From contig OZ244811.1 of NCBI GenBank assembly GCA_965220105.1, forward strand, positions 3,410,001 through 3,474,000: a stretch of 64,000 nt of DNA, read 5' to 3'. This DNA comes from Bin87 sp965220105. Its GTDB lineage: Bacteria > Chloroflexota > Dehalococcoidia > Lucifugimonadales > UBA3495. Positions within the stretch are counted from its first letter, which is position 1. Each line of letters begins with the position of its first letter. A program made the position numbers and the translations under genes. Positions 1 through 8,289 of this stretch are shown piece by piece. The notes under the pieces are model-generated. The model did no database searches and was not told the DNA's origin. It saw nothing but the letters and a program-made list of their open reading frames with translations.

Positions 1-408
1 CCGCAGCTCGGCTTGCAGGTCGGTCAGGAGCCGAGCCGGCCAATTGGATTCGGCGTCGATGCCTTCCGCATCTGGATGAAACCCGGCGGAGATCAGGGTT
101 GATTCCAGGAGGTTGTCCGGCCCGCGACTGAACAGATACAGCGCTGCGGTCAGTGTGTAGAGCGTGGGTTCGGCGACCACGGGCAGGCTGGCGAGCATCG
201 CGCCCCCGGATTCCCGGGCCAGCCGTACCAGGAAGTCCCGCAACTCTGCAGCGGTGTGGGGAGCGTAAGCAACGGCCGGGTACGGGGTTTGGAGCAAAGG
301 GCCGCGCTGGGAGTCCAGCGTGGCGCTATCTGGCGCAGGTTCGGTGGTGGAGGTTAGGGAATGACAGGCCATCAGGCCGGCATATTCGGAAAAGGTTGCT
401 GATTCCAT
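1..408 (-). CDS. Hypothetical protein, C-terminus cut by window edge
   Basis: Reading the minus strand from an ATG at 406-408 gives 136 open codons that run off the left edge. The product begins MESATFSEYAGLM and is rich in Leu, Ala and Pro, with an amphipathic stretch AELRDFLVRLARESGG and a later segment PTLYTLTAALYLFSRGPDN. I recognise no family. It lies downstream of the IS-split kinase gene on the same strand, about 100 bp away, so the two may once have been co-transcribed. The start could also be the inner ATG at 370-372. The unbroken frame and protein-like composition support a real gene. Confidence 0.5.
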   Translation of the reverse strand, partial: MESATFSEYAGLMACHSLTSTTEPAPDSATLDSQRGPLLQTPYPAVAYAPHTAAELRDFLVRLARESGGAMLASLPVVAEPTLYTLTAALYLFSRGPDNLLESTLISAGFHPDAEGIDAESNWPARLLTDLQAELR

Positions 409-927
409 GGCACCCCGGGTGCGGACGTGTCGATGTGTCGTATCTGCCGATGGACGCATCCATCCAGTTCACGTTATCCGGGCGCGATACGAGGGCGCAA
501 CCGCCTGGTGTCAGCGGCTGGCCTCGTCCGTCAACCAGGCGTGGACGTGGGACAGGGATGTCAAATCTCCGGAGAATACGGACCGGGCCAGCCGGCGTAC
601 CCGTTCCCGGGCAGCGTCGGTGTCGATGTATTCCGCCGGTGATTTGCCGTCGACCCGGGCCAGCAGCAGCACGCCCAGCTGCCGCATGATGTCTGCCTCC
701 AACTCATCGCGTGAGTCGGTGGTTGCAGCGGAGGCTACGACGTAACCATCCCAGAAGGCACGGGCGGCGGTGTTGTATCGCGCCGCCAGCTCCGGGCGAT
801 GTATTGCCTTCAGGGCCAGGTGGTTCAGCATGAAGGCCAGGTCGAATACTGGGTTGCCCAGGTGCACCACCTCGAAATCCAGCAGGAACACGTGGGCGGA
901 TTCGCCGGCGCCGGCGACAATAACATT

Positions 928-933
928 CTTGGG
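928..933. repeat. 6-bp target-site duplication of IS copy A (left copy)
   Basis: CTTGGG at 928-933 directly precedes the IS, and an identical CTTGGG at 2393-2398 directly follows it. Collapsing the two to one restores the kinase reading frame exactly, so this is the target duplication rather than chance. Confidence 0.88.
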
Positions 934-2392
934 CTAGGCTTTACGCAATTCAAGCGGCGTAGGCAAGGGAATCTACAAGTCGGTGGTACAGTGCGACCGG
1001 GAGTTCCTGAATGTCGGGGTCAGCGACCGACAGTGAGAAACCTTCCGACGCCAGCCACAGGTGGCGACGCGCCAGGGCGATGGCATCCACGAAGGTCGGC
1101 GACGGTTTGTCGTACCAAGCGGCCTTGCGCTGGGTCATGGGGCGCCGTTTCTGCAACGCGTGGGCGGCCAGGGTGGTCCAGGAGAAGAGTCCCAGTAGGG
1201 CGGGCGTGGTGCGGGCGATGGCGAGATCGGACCACTGGCGTTGTGTCTCCACACCCAGATGGGTTCGTACCTCGTGGAAGGTGACCTCCAGTTGCCAGCG
1301 CAGTACAAACCATTCCAGGATCTGGGTCGGGTCCGCCGCCGGGTCGGTACAGAGCAGGGCCTGAGTGGCGAAGGAGCCCTGGGGGTCTCGGATCAGCACC
1401 CAGCGAATGAGGACGGGGGGCTTGCCGGAGCGGTACCAGACCGCCGTCTGGGAGGTGAGTTCCACGGCGCGGGTGATGCCGTCGTACCAGGCCACCTCGG
1501 CGCTGGCCCAAGTTACATCCGTCTGCGCAAGGAAAACTTTCAGCGGCGGCCGCCGCGGGCCCTTCAATGGCGGGCGACCGTTCTGGCCAGGTTGACGGGG
1601 TGGCGCTGGCGCATACAGGGCGGCGTCCAGACGCAATCTGGCGATCAGGGTAACGGGTTCACGGAGGGACTGGCAGCAGTGGAGCAAATCCAGCACGGCA
1701 TAGCTGTTGTCGCCCACCAGCGCCAGGGGTCGGTGGGGCAGCCAGCGGCGCAGTTGCATGACCATCTGGCGGGCCCAGTCGGTGAGCTTCTTGTGCTGGC
1801 GTCCCTGCTGTTGGTAGTAACGGGTCGAAGGCGCCAGCACCGTGAGCGCCGGCAAGGCCCAATGGCGTCCGGCCCATGGCACGTGGCCCAGCCACATCAG
1901 GGAGATCCAGCGCAAACCGCTGGCCTTGACCACCTGAGACCGGCTGGAACGCACCGGGTCGCGGTAGATGGCCCGCGCCCTGATCTTGGCGCCGCGACGC
2001 CGTTCCAGGGTCTCGTCGATGCCGAAGATCAGTGGGCCGTCGCCACCATCCAGGTGCTGGAGCAACAGCGCCAGCAGGATGCGCGCTGCCTGGCGGGACG
2101 ACCACACCGCCCGATTGAGCACCTCGTGGTAGCGGGCGTAGTCGCGCTGGTCGCTGCGGCCCATGACGCGCAGTGCCGCCGCCACGGTGCGTTGGCCCGG
2201 GGTCAGGATCGCGCCGACCAGCAGCAGTTGGGCTTTCCGCCAGGTTGGGCTCGTAAACAGCGTTGCGAAGGGAACGAGAACGGCTACAATGGCATCGGGC
2301 AGGGTGAGCATGGCTGGGCCTTTCCGTTGAAAGTGGGGTCAGGCCAGCTTACCCTGTCTTTATACTTTTTCTAAATTATGCGTAAAGCCTAG
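934..2392 (-). mobile_element. Insertion sequence copy A (IS4/IS701-like, 1459 bp)
   Basis: The element runs between terminal inverted repeats CTAGGCTTTACGCAATT (left) and AATTATGCGTAAAGCCTAG (right), with one inserted dinucleotide in the right copy. It carries one transposase gene on the minus strand. A second copy of the same length with an identical predicted transposase lies at 42737-44195 in the opposite orientation. The IRs, single ORF, target duplication and second copy make this a complete and probably recently active element. Confidence 0.93.
950..2311 (-). CDS. DDE transposase of IS copy A
   Basis: 453 residues, the full coding content of the IS. It catalyses cut-and-paste movement of the element. 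The N-terminal part (about 20-90) is helical and probably binds DNA. The RNase H-like catalytic core has candidate acidic residues D99 in FGIDETLERRRG, D201 in LVGDNSYAVLDLL and E342 in WQLEVTFHEVRTHLG, the order seen in IS4/IS701-type transposases. The product is identical to that of copy B at 42818-44179. The start lies just inside the right inverted repeat. Family placement (IS701 versus another IS4-like group) is not certain; the 6-bp duplication is not the 4 bp usual for IS701. Confidence 0.92.
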   Translation of the reverse strand: MLTLPDAIVAVLVPFATLFTSPTWRKAQLLLVGAILTPGQRTVAAALRVMGRSDQRDYARYHEVLNRAVWSSRQAARILLALLLQHLDGGDGPLIFGIDETLERRRGAKIRARAIYRDPVRSSRSQVVKASGLRWISLMWLGHVPWAGRHWALPALTVLAPSTRYYQQQGRQHKKLTDWARQMVMQLRRWLPHRPLALVGDNSYAVLDLLHCCQSLREPVTLIARLRLDAALYAPAPPRQPGQNGRPPLKGPRRPPLKVFLAQTDVTWASAEVAWYDGITRAVELTSQTAVWYRSGKPPVLIRWVLIRDPQGSFATQALLCTDPAADPTQILEWFVLRWQLEVTFHEVRTHLGVETQRQWSDLAIARTTPALLGLFSWTTLAAHALQKRRPMTQRKAAWYDKPSPTFVDAIALARRHLWLASEGFSLSVADPDIQELPVALYHRLVDSLAYAA

Positions 2393-3116
2393 CTTGGGGC
2401 TGTAGTCGCCGTGCACCATGACCAGGTGCCGGTTGAGCATCCGTTGGGCTTCCCCTTCGATGAGGTCGGCCAGGTCGGCATGGATGGCCGCGGTGGCGCG
2501 ATGATAGGGGTCGATGCGAAGCTGGACGAAGCAATCCTGGTTGGCGAAGGGTTGCAGCAACTCGGGGATTTGGCCGTGGTCGATGCGGGTGGCCCGGTGG
2601 ATTTCTCCGAGGAGCCGGCCGACCTCGCCGGCGACGGCGGCGTCGATCTGGCCGGAGAGCAGGGCCTCTTTCCAATTAACGCCGTCTTCCGGCGCCGCGG
2701 TCATCACGTAGAGGTAATCCTGCTCATCGGCGTAGATGACTCGCGGTATGGCGCCGGGCGGCAGGACGTTGGCCAGGTATTGAATGCTGGCCCATTCCCG
2801 GTGGATACGGCGTCGGTCAGCGAACCAGTCCTGGGCAACGCGCAGCTGGGGCAGGGACTGTTTAATGACCAACGCTCCGTCAGTGTCGCCGGACGTCGAA
2901 ACGCGGATGACGATGTTGGAAACGCCGCCGCCCAGCAGAGTGGCCGTCGCACGCCCGGCCTCTCGGGCAGCGATGACGCCGCGGCTTACCAGGTAGGGAA
3001 CGGCGTTATCTACGGTGAGGGAAAAGGGCATCTGCCGGGGATGGAAAGGTAGCGTCGCCGGGGTCTGGCTTGGTCACCATCAATAATGGCCGGGGTCACG
3101 CAAATTGTCCCAGCTG

Positions 3117-3388
3117 GCGGCGCTCACCTGGGCGTCGGGGCGTCGCCGTTTCCCAGTCGGGCGAGACGCTCGGTGACGATGGCCAATTCCGCGCGAGCCG
3201 CCTGGAGCTGAGCCTCGGACTCCCGGGCTCGGGCATCGAAGGCCCGGATCTGTTCCTGGAATTCCCGGATCTGGGCATCCGAGGCGCGGATCTGTTCCTG
3301 GAAGCGCCGGGCCTGCTGCTCGGCTTCCAGACGCGCCGCGTTGTCCAACTGGGACCGTCTTGCGAAAATGATACTTGACAGCACGGTT
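3117..3388 (-). pseudogene. Duplicated 3' end of the coiled-coil membrane gene
   Basis: This segment repeats the 3' part of the gene at 3410-3901. Both copies encode VLSSIIFARRSQLDNAAR, then a Gln/Glu/Arg-rich coiled coil, then ARAELAIVTERLARL and a closing GDAP. This copy lacks the N-terminal membrane half and has no good start, so it is a fragment. Its coiled coil is longer than in the intact gene, with an extra pair of QEQIRA-type repeats. It is probably the product of local tandem duplication followed by drift. Confidence 0.8.
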
Positions 3389-3409
3389 GTCAATCCTGAC
3401 CGGCGGCGC

Positions 3410-3901
3410 TCACCTGGCCGTCGGGGCGTCGCCGTTTTCCAGTCGGGCGAGGCGCTCGGTGACGATGGCCAATTCCGCGCGAGCCGCCTGGAGCTGCGCT
3501 GCAGATTCCCGGGCCTGTTCCTGGTAGTCCCGGATCTGCTCTTGGAAGCGCCGGGCCTGCTGCTCGGCTTCCAGACGCGCCGCGTTGTCCAACTGGGACC
3601 GTCTTGCGAAAATGATACTGGACAGCACGATTGCCGCACCTCCCGAAATCGTGATAGTCGGGTTGACTATCTGGAACACGCGCAGCCAATTCCCAAAACT
3701 GGATTCCGCTGCCGTATCCAAGACTGGTATCAAAGAGTATACCCCGGTGGTTATACCCACTGCCACTGCTTGTAGCATGACGAACTCCAGGATCACCAGC
3801 ACCGTGGCTGCCAGGTGGGAGACTAACAGCGCTCCCCACGGTGATGGGTCGACCCGGGTGGTCGCAGCGTCCGGGTTGGCGTCGGGATCCGGCGGTTGCA
3901 T
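3410..3901 (-). CDS. Membrane protein with C-terminal coiled coil
   Basis: 163 residues from the ATG at 3899-3901 (MQPPDPDANPD), 4 nt after the LLM gene stop. Two hydrophobic segments follow a short acidic/Pro N-terminus: LLVSHLAATVLVILEFVMLQAVAVG (about 25-50) and IVNPTITISGGAAIVLSSIIF (about 78-98). The C-terminal third is a Gln/Glu/Arg/Ala-rich coiled coil (QQARRFQEQIRDYQEQ). I do not recognise the family. It may be co-transcribed with the upstream oxidoreductase. The 3' end has been duplicated downstream (3117-3388). Confidence 0.7.
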   Translation of the reverse strand: MQPPDPDANPDAATTRVDPSPWGALLVSHLAATVLVILEFVMLQAVAVGITTGVYSLIPVLDTAAESSFGNWLRVFQIVNPTITISGGAAIVLSSIIFARRSQLDNAARLEAEQQARRFQEQIRDYQEQARESAAQLQAARAELAIVTERLARLENGDAPTAR

Positions 3902-3905
3902 GTTC

Positions 3906-4865
3906 CTAGACTTTGGCGGCAACCTGCGTGGCAAAGTCCTCCAGGTGTCCCAGGGATTCTTCCAGGTTGCCGCCGGCGGTAATCCAGGCCAGGTCCAGCA
4001 CCATGTGGCTCACGCCCATGTCCTCGTACTGGTGGATGTCGCCGGCAATCTGCTCGCTGTTTCCGGTGAAGGGGATGCGATCGCTGCTGGTGTCGGTGCC
4101 CGTCATGCGGTAGTCATTGGTGCGGTAGATGATCTGGATTTCGTCCGGGTTGCGGCCGGCGCGTTCGGCGGTGCTCCTCAGCCGGCCGATGCTGGCCTGC
4201 AGGGCCTCCGGGGTTCCCACCGGGAAGGCCGGGTTGTTACCGATGGGGTACCAACCGTCGCACAGCGTGGCGGCCCGGCGGATGGCGGGCCGGCTCTCGC
4301 CGCCCACCCACAGGGGCGGATGGGGTTTCTGCACCGGTTTGGGCTGGAAGTGAATGTCGGAGAAGCTGACGTACTTGCCCTCGAAGGTGGGGTTGTCTGA
4401 CGTCCAAAGTTCCTTGAATGCCCGGATGTATTCGTCGGTGACGGCGCCGCGCTCGTCGAAGGGTTCGCAGCCGATGGCATCGAACTCCTCGCGCATCCAG
4501 CCCACGCCCACGCCGATGATGAGTCGCCCGCCGGATAGATAGTCCAGCGTGGCCAGGGCCTTGGCGGCGACCAACGGGTTGCGGTGGGGGACGATGAGCA
4601 CCGACGTGGCCAGGCGGATTTTCTCGGTGCAGCCGGCCAGGTAGGCCAGCGTGGTGATTTGCTCCATGGCCTGGGGGTTGGACGCGCCCGGGAACTCGCC
4701 GTTGGGAGTGTAGGGATAGTCCGATTGGATGCTTTTTGGCACCAGGATGTGGTCGCCCAGAGATATGGAGTCGAAACCGAGCGCCTCGCCGCGCTGAGCG
4801 AGGGCGACCATGCTGTCGGGGATGCCGAGGGGGCCGCGACCGGGGATGGTGAATCCATACTGCAT
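3906..4865 (-). CDS. LLM class F420-dependent oxidoreductase
   Basis: 319 residues, the usual length for luciferase-like monooxygenase-fold reductases that use F420 or flavin. Family landmarks are the N-terminal TIPGRGPLGIP strand, ALGFDSISLGDHI, the central LATSVLIVPHRNP and the GRLIIGVGVGWMREEF loop, then PPLWVGGESRPAIRRAA. The set GVGVGW plus HPPLWVGG is typical of the F420 branch (TIGR03619-like). The substrate cannot be told from sequence. It is followed closely by the membrane/coiled-coil gene. F420 use is inferred from family likeness; no F420 biosynthesis gene is in the window. Confidence 0.85.
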   Translation of the reverse strand: MQYGFTIPGRGPLGIPDSMVALAQRGEALGFDSISLGDHILVPKSIQSDYPYTPNGEFPGASNPQAMEQITTLAYLAGCTEKIRLATSVLIVPHRNPLVAAKALATLDYLSGGRLIIGVGVGWMREEFDAIGCEPFDERGAVTDEYIRAFKELWTSDNPTFEGKYVSFSDIHFQPKPVQKPHPPLWVGGESRPAIRRAATLCDGWYPIGNNPAFPVGTPEALQASIGRLRSTAERAGRNPDEIQIIYRTNDYRMTGTDTSSDRIPFTGNSEQIAGDIHQYEDMGVSHMVLDLAWITAGGNLEESLGHLEDFATQVAAKV

Positions 4866-4921
4866 TTTGAAACTCCTTCAGGTGGCCAATGGGCAAAATT
4901 CTATCAGTGGAAAAAGTTCTA

Positions 4922-5770
4922 TCAGTGGAAAAGAATGCCGCCGTTGACGTTGTAGGACTGTCCGGTAATCAGCCCGGAATCCGGGCCGGCCAGGAATGAC
5001 ACCAGGTTGGCCACGTCCTCGGCCTCAGCGATGCGACCCAGCGGGGTACGCTCCGCCGACGCCGACACGACCTGGGCGCGAAATTCCTCCTGGGTCAATC
5101 CGCGCTGGGCGGCCTGATCCCGTTCCCAATAGCTCATGCGGTCGGTATTGATGGGCCCCGGACAGACGGCGTTGACCGTGATGCCGTGGGAAGCCAGGTC
5201 CAGGGCCGATGCCTGGGTCAGGCCGATGACGGCGAACTTGCTGGCCGAATAGGCGGCGCCGTCAGCGCTGGCCTGCTTGCCGGCGTTGCTGGCGATGTTG
5301 ACGATGCGGCCCCCATTGCCCAGGCGAACCATCTCGCGCCCGGCGAACTTGGTGCACAGGAATACGGCGGTGGTGTTGATGTCGAGGAAGTGATGCCACA
5401 CGTCCTCTTCCAGCTCGGTTACCGGCACCTTGTCCCGACCGATGACGGCCCGGGCGTTGTTCACCAGGATGTCCAGACGTCCGTAGTGGTCGACCGTCTG
5501 GGCCACCAGGTTTTCGATCTGCTGACTCTCGGACAGGTCGGCGTAAAGGGGCAGCGCCTGGCGTCCCAGATTACGCACCTCGTCGGCCACGCTGTCGATG
5601 GAGTTCCACTCGGCGCGCACCTCACCCGGGGGGAGGTCGTCGGCGGGCCGGCGCACGTCGGTGATGGCGACGTCGGCGCCCTGGGCGGCCAGCTTGAGGG
5701 CGGTGGCACGACCCACGCCGCGCATACCGCCGGCGCCGGTGATGAGGGCAACTTTGCCTTGCATGGTCAT
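4922..5770 (-). CDS. SDR family NAD(P)-dependent oxidoreductase
   Basis: 282 residues of classical short-chain dehydrogenase. It shows the cofactor loop TGAGGMRGVGRA near residues 11-22, the NNA motif in ILVNNARAVIG, catalytic Ser in NIASNAG, YSASK (Tyr and Lys) and the PGPINTD segment. The Asp in ITDVRR after strand 2 favours NAD(H). The start ATG overlaps the stop of the nucleotidyltransferase gene by 4 nt (ATGA), so it is translationally coupled to the toxin-antitoxin pair upstream. The substrate is unknown. A 17-bp direct repeat overlaps and follows its stop codon (about 4903-4935). Confidence 0.9.
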   Translation of the reverse strand: MTMQGKVALITGAGGMRGVGRATALKLAAQGADVAITDVRRPADDLPPGEVRAEWNSIDSVADEVRNLGRQALPLYADLSESQQIENLVAQTVDHYGRLDILVNNARAVIGRDKVPVTELEEDVWHHFLDINTTAVFLCTKFAGREMVRLGNGGRIVNIASNAGKQASADGAAYSASKFAVIGLTQASALDLASHGITVNAVCPGPINTDRMSYWERDQAAQRGLTQEEFRAQVVSASAERTPLGRIAEAEDVANLVSFLAGPDSGLITGQSYNVNGGILFH

Positions 5771-6129
5771 GTTTGGTTCTCCTCGTCGGTAGGTGGGTGC
5801 TCCGGAGTCTGAATGACGATGCTGTGGTTGGCGATGGCGTGGATTATATGTGGACCCGCTACATGGACGGGAACCACGTCCACCATGATGGGCAGGTCGG
5901 ATTCTTCAAAGGCGTCTCGAAGGTCTACGAGGGTGGCGTCATCGAGGGGTTCTTCCCCACAGACGGCCAGGTCCAGATCGGAGAATGGCCTGGGTTGACC
6001 AACCACCCGGGACCCGAAAGCCCGTACCTCCCGATTGGGGATGTGCCGACGGGGGATGTCCTGCACCATCACCAGCCAGCGGGGCCGGATCTCCAGGTTG
6101 GGGATGACGTTTTGGTCTGGGTGGTTCAT
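5767..6129 (-). CDS. MntA-like nucleotidyltransferase (type VII antitoxin)
   Basis: 120 residues of minimal nucleotidyltransferase. The signature GSx10DxD is complete: GSRVVGQPRPFSDLDLAV, with further acidic residues in LPIMVDVVPV. In type VII systems MntA-like proteins AMPylate a Tyr of the HEPN toxin and so silence it. The ATG overlaps the stop of the HEPN gene upstream (ATGA), and its own stop overlaps the next SDR start. Pairing with a HEPN partner bearing RX4HXY supports the assignment; activity is inferred. Confidence 0.85.
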   Translation of the reverse strand: MNHPDQNVIPNLEIRPRWLVMVQDIPRRHIPNREVRAFGSRVVGQPRPFSDLDLAVCGEEPLDDATLVDLRDAFEESDLPIMVDVVPVHVAGPHIIHAIANHSIVIQTPEHPPTDEENQT

Positions 6130-6560
6130 AAGTCAATGGCAGTTTGGCCCTGCAACCGAATGAGCAACGCCCGGGCGTGGCGGGAGAAATCTGGAATCGA
6201 GGCCGCGACGCCGGCAGCTACCGGTTCGTTGTAGTCGTGGGAAGTGCTTTGACGGGAATTGGTGAACCGAATCCAGGCCTCCGGATCGTCGATCAGCCCA
6301 ACATCGGCGCTAAAGCTAATGGTCGTGCGATACCCAAATTGCCCTGCATTGGGTTGAGCGCCCCGGCGTAAGCGAACTCTCAAACTTCCGACGGCCATTT
6401 CATAGGAGAATTCAAACCTTTTAATCAAGCCGTCGCGCACTACTGAATTACCGGGGTCAAGGCTGAAAACCTCCAACGCTTCATCCAGCCGGTCCAGGGC
6501 CATGGCGAACAACCCCACCTCGTCGGCGGGCGGAGTAAAGGCCCGGTCGGGGTTCGTCAT
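6126..6560 (-). CDS. HepT-like HEPN protein (HI0074-type, type VII toxin)
   Basis: 144 residues from the ATG at 6558-6560, which overlaps the stop of the HD gene by 4 nt. The protein is mostly helical, with RFEFSYEMAVGSLRVRLRR and, near residue 104, RQSTSHDYNE, an exact RX4HXY match to the HepT catalytic/AMPylation motif. HEPN proteins of this kind are RNases or substrate-binding partners of MNT proteins. Earlier literature calls the family nucleotidyltransferase substrate-binding proteins (HI0074). Its partner is at 5767-6129. A longer in-frame extension upstream is antisense-like shadow inside the HD gene. Confidence 0.82.
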   Translation of the reverse strand: MTNPDRAFTPPADEVGLFAMALDRLDEALEVFSLDPGNSVVRDGLIKRFEFSYEMAVGSLRVRLRRGAQPNAGQFGYRTTISFSADVGLIDDPEAWIRFTNSRQSTSHDYNEPVAAGVAASIPDFSRHARALLIRLQGQTAIDL

Positions 6561-7162
6561 TCCCGCGCCGCTGCCACCATGCTGAACGGCTCGCGGGCGA
6601 AGATACGGCGCACCAGGGGCTCGAAGAACTCCAGGGGCCGGGATTCGTAGGCTGGATCGAAGGACGGCTGATCCCAGCGGTGGCAGAAGTCCACTGCGTC
6701 CTGGTACCAGGGGTGGTCCAGGTAGCGGTCGCGGGCGTTGCGGTCGCCGCCGGTGTGGTGGGCGTAGTAGTAACTCTGGAACAGACCGTGCTGTCGGACG
6801 ATCCAATAGACGCGCTCGCTGACGTAAGGTCTGAGCACGGCGGCGGCCATCTCGCTGTGGTTGTGAGGGGAGAGCAGGTCGCCGATGTCGTGGAGCAGGG
6901 CGGCCACCACCATCTCCTCGTCGGCGCCGTCCCGATGGGCTCGCGTGGCGCATTGCAGAGAGTGTTCCAGTCGGTCTACCTGATAGCCGGCCAGGGAGCC
7001 GGCCAGCCCGCGCAGTTGCTCCAGCACCCGGTCGGCGGCGCCGGCGGCGAAATCCGCCTCCAGTCGTTCCAGCAGTTCGTAGTCTTCACGTGTCCCGGCG
7101 GCCATGCTGGTAAATGAAACTGTGGCAGTCGTATTAGAGGTTAGGCGGCTGTGGTCGCTCAT
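6557..7162 (-). CDS. HD-domain protein (PhnZ/MIOX-like)
   Basis: 201 residues. An HD domain lies in the middle: HSLQCATRAHRDGADEEMVV, AALLHDIGDLLSPHNH, then VSERVYWIVRQHGLFQ with a third His. The pattern H...HD...H...H is shared by phosphohydrolases and by the mixed-valent diiron oxygenases of the PhnZ/myo-inositol oxygenase group; the GLFQSYYYAHH stretch is closer to the latter. It is the first gene of a four-gene coupled run (HD, HEPN, MNT, SDR). The enzymatic role and substrate are uncertain. Confidence 0.75.
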   Translation of the reverse strand: MSDHSRLTSNTTATVSFTSMAAGTREDYELLERLEADFAAGAADRVLEQLRGLAGSLAGYQVDRLEHSLQCATRAHRDGADEEMVVAALLHDIGDLLSPHNHSEMAAAVLRPYVSERVYWIVRQHGLFQSYYYAHHTGGDRNARDRYLDHPWYQDAVDFCHRWDQPSFDPAYESRPLEFFEPLVRRIFAREPFSMVAAARE

Positions 7163-7271
7163 GCGGGTCCCCCATGATGCAGGTGCCCATCGGTCGGGTT
7201 TTCATCGTGTAGTATGTAGTCGGATTGTACCACCGCGGCATTCATCGACGACACGGCGGAGGTGTCACGCT

Positions 7272-8153
7272 ATGGCTCACCAGAAACGACTCGACGGGCG
7301 GGTGGCGCTGATTACCGGAGGCGGCCGGGGCATCGGGCGGGCCATCGCCATAGCCTACGCTGCCGAGGGAGCCCGGTTGACCCTGTCGGCCCGCACCGAC
7401 GCCGAATTGCAGGACACGGCCAACGCCATTACCCAGCGGTTTGGCGCCGAGGTGCTGACTGTCATCGCCGACGTCACGGACCGGGCCCAGGTGGACAACG
7501 CCGTGGCGCGCACCCTGGAGCGGTACGGGGTTATCGACGTAATGGTCAACAACGCCGGCAACATCGGCCCGGTGGGTCGCCTGTGGGACAACGACCCCGA
7601 CGACTGGGCGCGCACCATCTCCGTACACCTGCTGGGGGTCTACTACGGTTGCCGGGCGGTGATACCGGCGATGCTGGAGCGAGACAGCGGTCGCATCGTT
7701 AACATGTCGGGCGTGGGCGGCCCCAACATGACGGCCTACGACGTCGCCAAGGTGTCCATCGTCAATCTCACGGAAAACCTGGCGCTGGAACTGGCCGACA
7801 CCCCCATCACGGTGAACGCCATCAGCCCCGGATCGATACATACCAGGATGTGGGAAGAGACCCGCGACCTGGCCTTTGAGATTGGCGACATGGCGACGTA
7901 TGAACGGGGCGTGCAGGTAACCTCTGGCGAGGGCGCCTCCATCGAGCGGGCCGCCGAGCTCGCGGTTTTCCTGGGCAGCGACGCCTGCGGAACGCTTTCG
8001 GGAAGGCTGATCCGTGCCTTCGCCGACCGGTTCGAGGACTTCCCGGACAACGTTGACGCCATTATGGAGTCAGATGCGTATACGTTGCGGCGCGTCGACC
8101 CGGCCAATCCGTTCCCCACGTCCCAGGCCTACCCGGATTTACCAATACAGTAG
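7272..8153 (+). CDS. SDR family oxidoreductase
   Basis: 293 residues from the ATG at 7272 (MAHQKRLDGRVALITGGGRG); a longer upstream frame has no family homology and overlaps the divergent HD gene. SDR landmarks are TGGGRGIGRAIAI, DVTDRAQV, NNAGNIGPVG and NMSGVGG. The active-site block reads AYDVAKVSIVNL (Tyr and Lys spaced YxxxK), followed by NAISPGSIHTRMW. An unusual C-terminal tail of about 50 residues follows the fold. It is transcribed divergently from the HD operon. The substrate is unknown. Confidence 0.88.
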   Translation: MAHQKRLDGRVALITGGGRGIGRAIAIAYAAEGARLTLSARTDAELQDTANAITQRFGAEVLTVIADVTDRAQVDNAVARTLERYGVIDVMVNNAGNIGPVGRLWDNDPDDWARTISVHLLGVYYGCRAVIPAMLERDSGRIVNMSGVGGPNMTAYDVAKVSIVNLTENLALELADTPITVNAISPGSIHTRMWEETRDLAFEIGDMATYERGVQVTSGEGASIERAAELAVFLGSDACGTLSGRLIRAFADRFEDFPDNVDAIMESDAYTLRRVDPANPFPTSQAYPDLPIQ

Positions 8154-8176
8154 CCGTAGATGACAGCCCCACCCTA

Positions 8177-8218
8177 CTCCCCCTCTCCCTCGATGGGAGA
8201 GGGTTGGGGTGAGGGTGA
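8177..8218. repeat. Dispersed palindromic repeat (CCCTCTCCC...GGGAGAGGG family)
   Basis: Intergenic sequence with the core CTCTCCCTCGATGGGAGAG followed by GGTTGGGGTGAGGGTG. The same unit, in either orientation, recurs in this window near 19281, 22151, 23651, 27854, 30321, 37334 and 39960. It lies between the convergent SDR and MFS genes and could act as a bidirectional terminator hairpin or a REP-like element. Confidence 0.85.
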
Positions 8219-8289
8219 AAAACTTTCCCCAAAGTCCTCTCTGCCTCATCCGGAATGGGATACTTCAAAGGCGATGCGCGAGGTGTTCG

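Larger units (their letters stand above)
511..3031 (-). pseudogene. Aminoglycoside phosphotransferase-family kinase, disrupted by IS copy A
   Basis: The gene starts at 3031 (MPFSLTVDNAVPYL) and ends at the TGA at 511-513. The insertion sequence at 934-2392 splits it. Removing the IS and one copy of the 6-bp duplication restores a continuous frame of 351 residues across the catalytic loop: MVHGDYSPK from the 5' part joins NVIVAGAGESAHVFLLDFEVV from the 3' part. HGDYSPKN is the Brenner/catalytic motif of APH-fold kinases and LDFEVVHLGNPVFDLAF supplies the metal-binding Asp. The fold resembles S-methylthioribose kinase and ecdysteroid-kinase-like enzymes; the substrate is unknown. The split separates the two catalytic motifs, so neither fragment should be active. 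The intact frame apart from the IS implies a recent disruption. Confidence 0.9.

Noticed and set aside
1241..2374. 377-residue plus-strand ORF opposite the transposase (also 42755-43888)
   Set aside because: It is antisense to the transposase in both IS copies, with low-complexity Gln/Gly/His composition and no motifs.
934..2392. 4-bp CTAG target duplication, as expected for IS701-type elements
   Set aside because: Treating CTAG as target would leave ten extra bases in the kinase gene and break its frame. The 6-bp CTTGGG reading restores the frame exactly.
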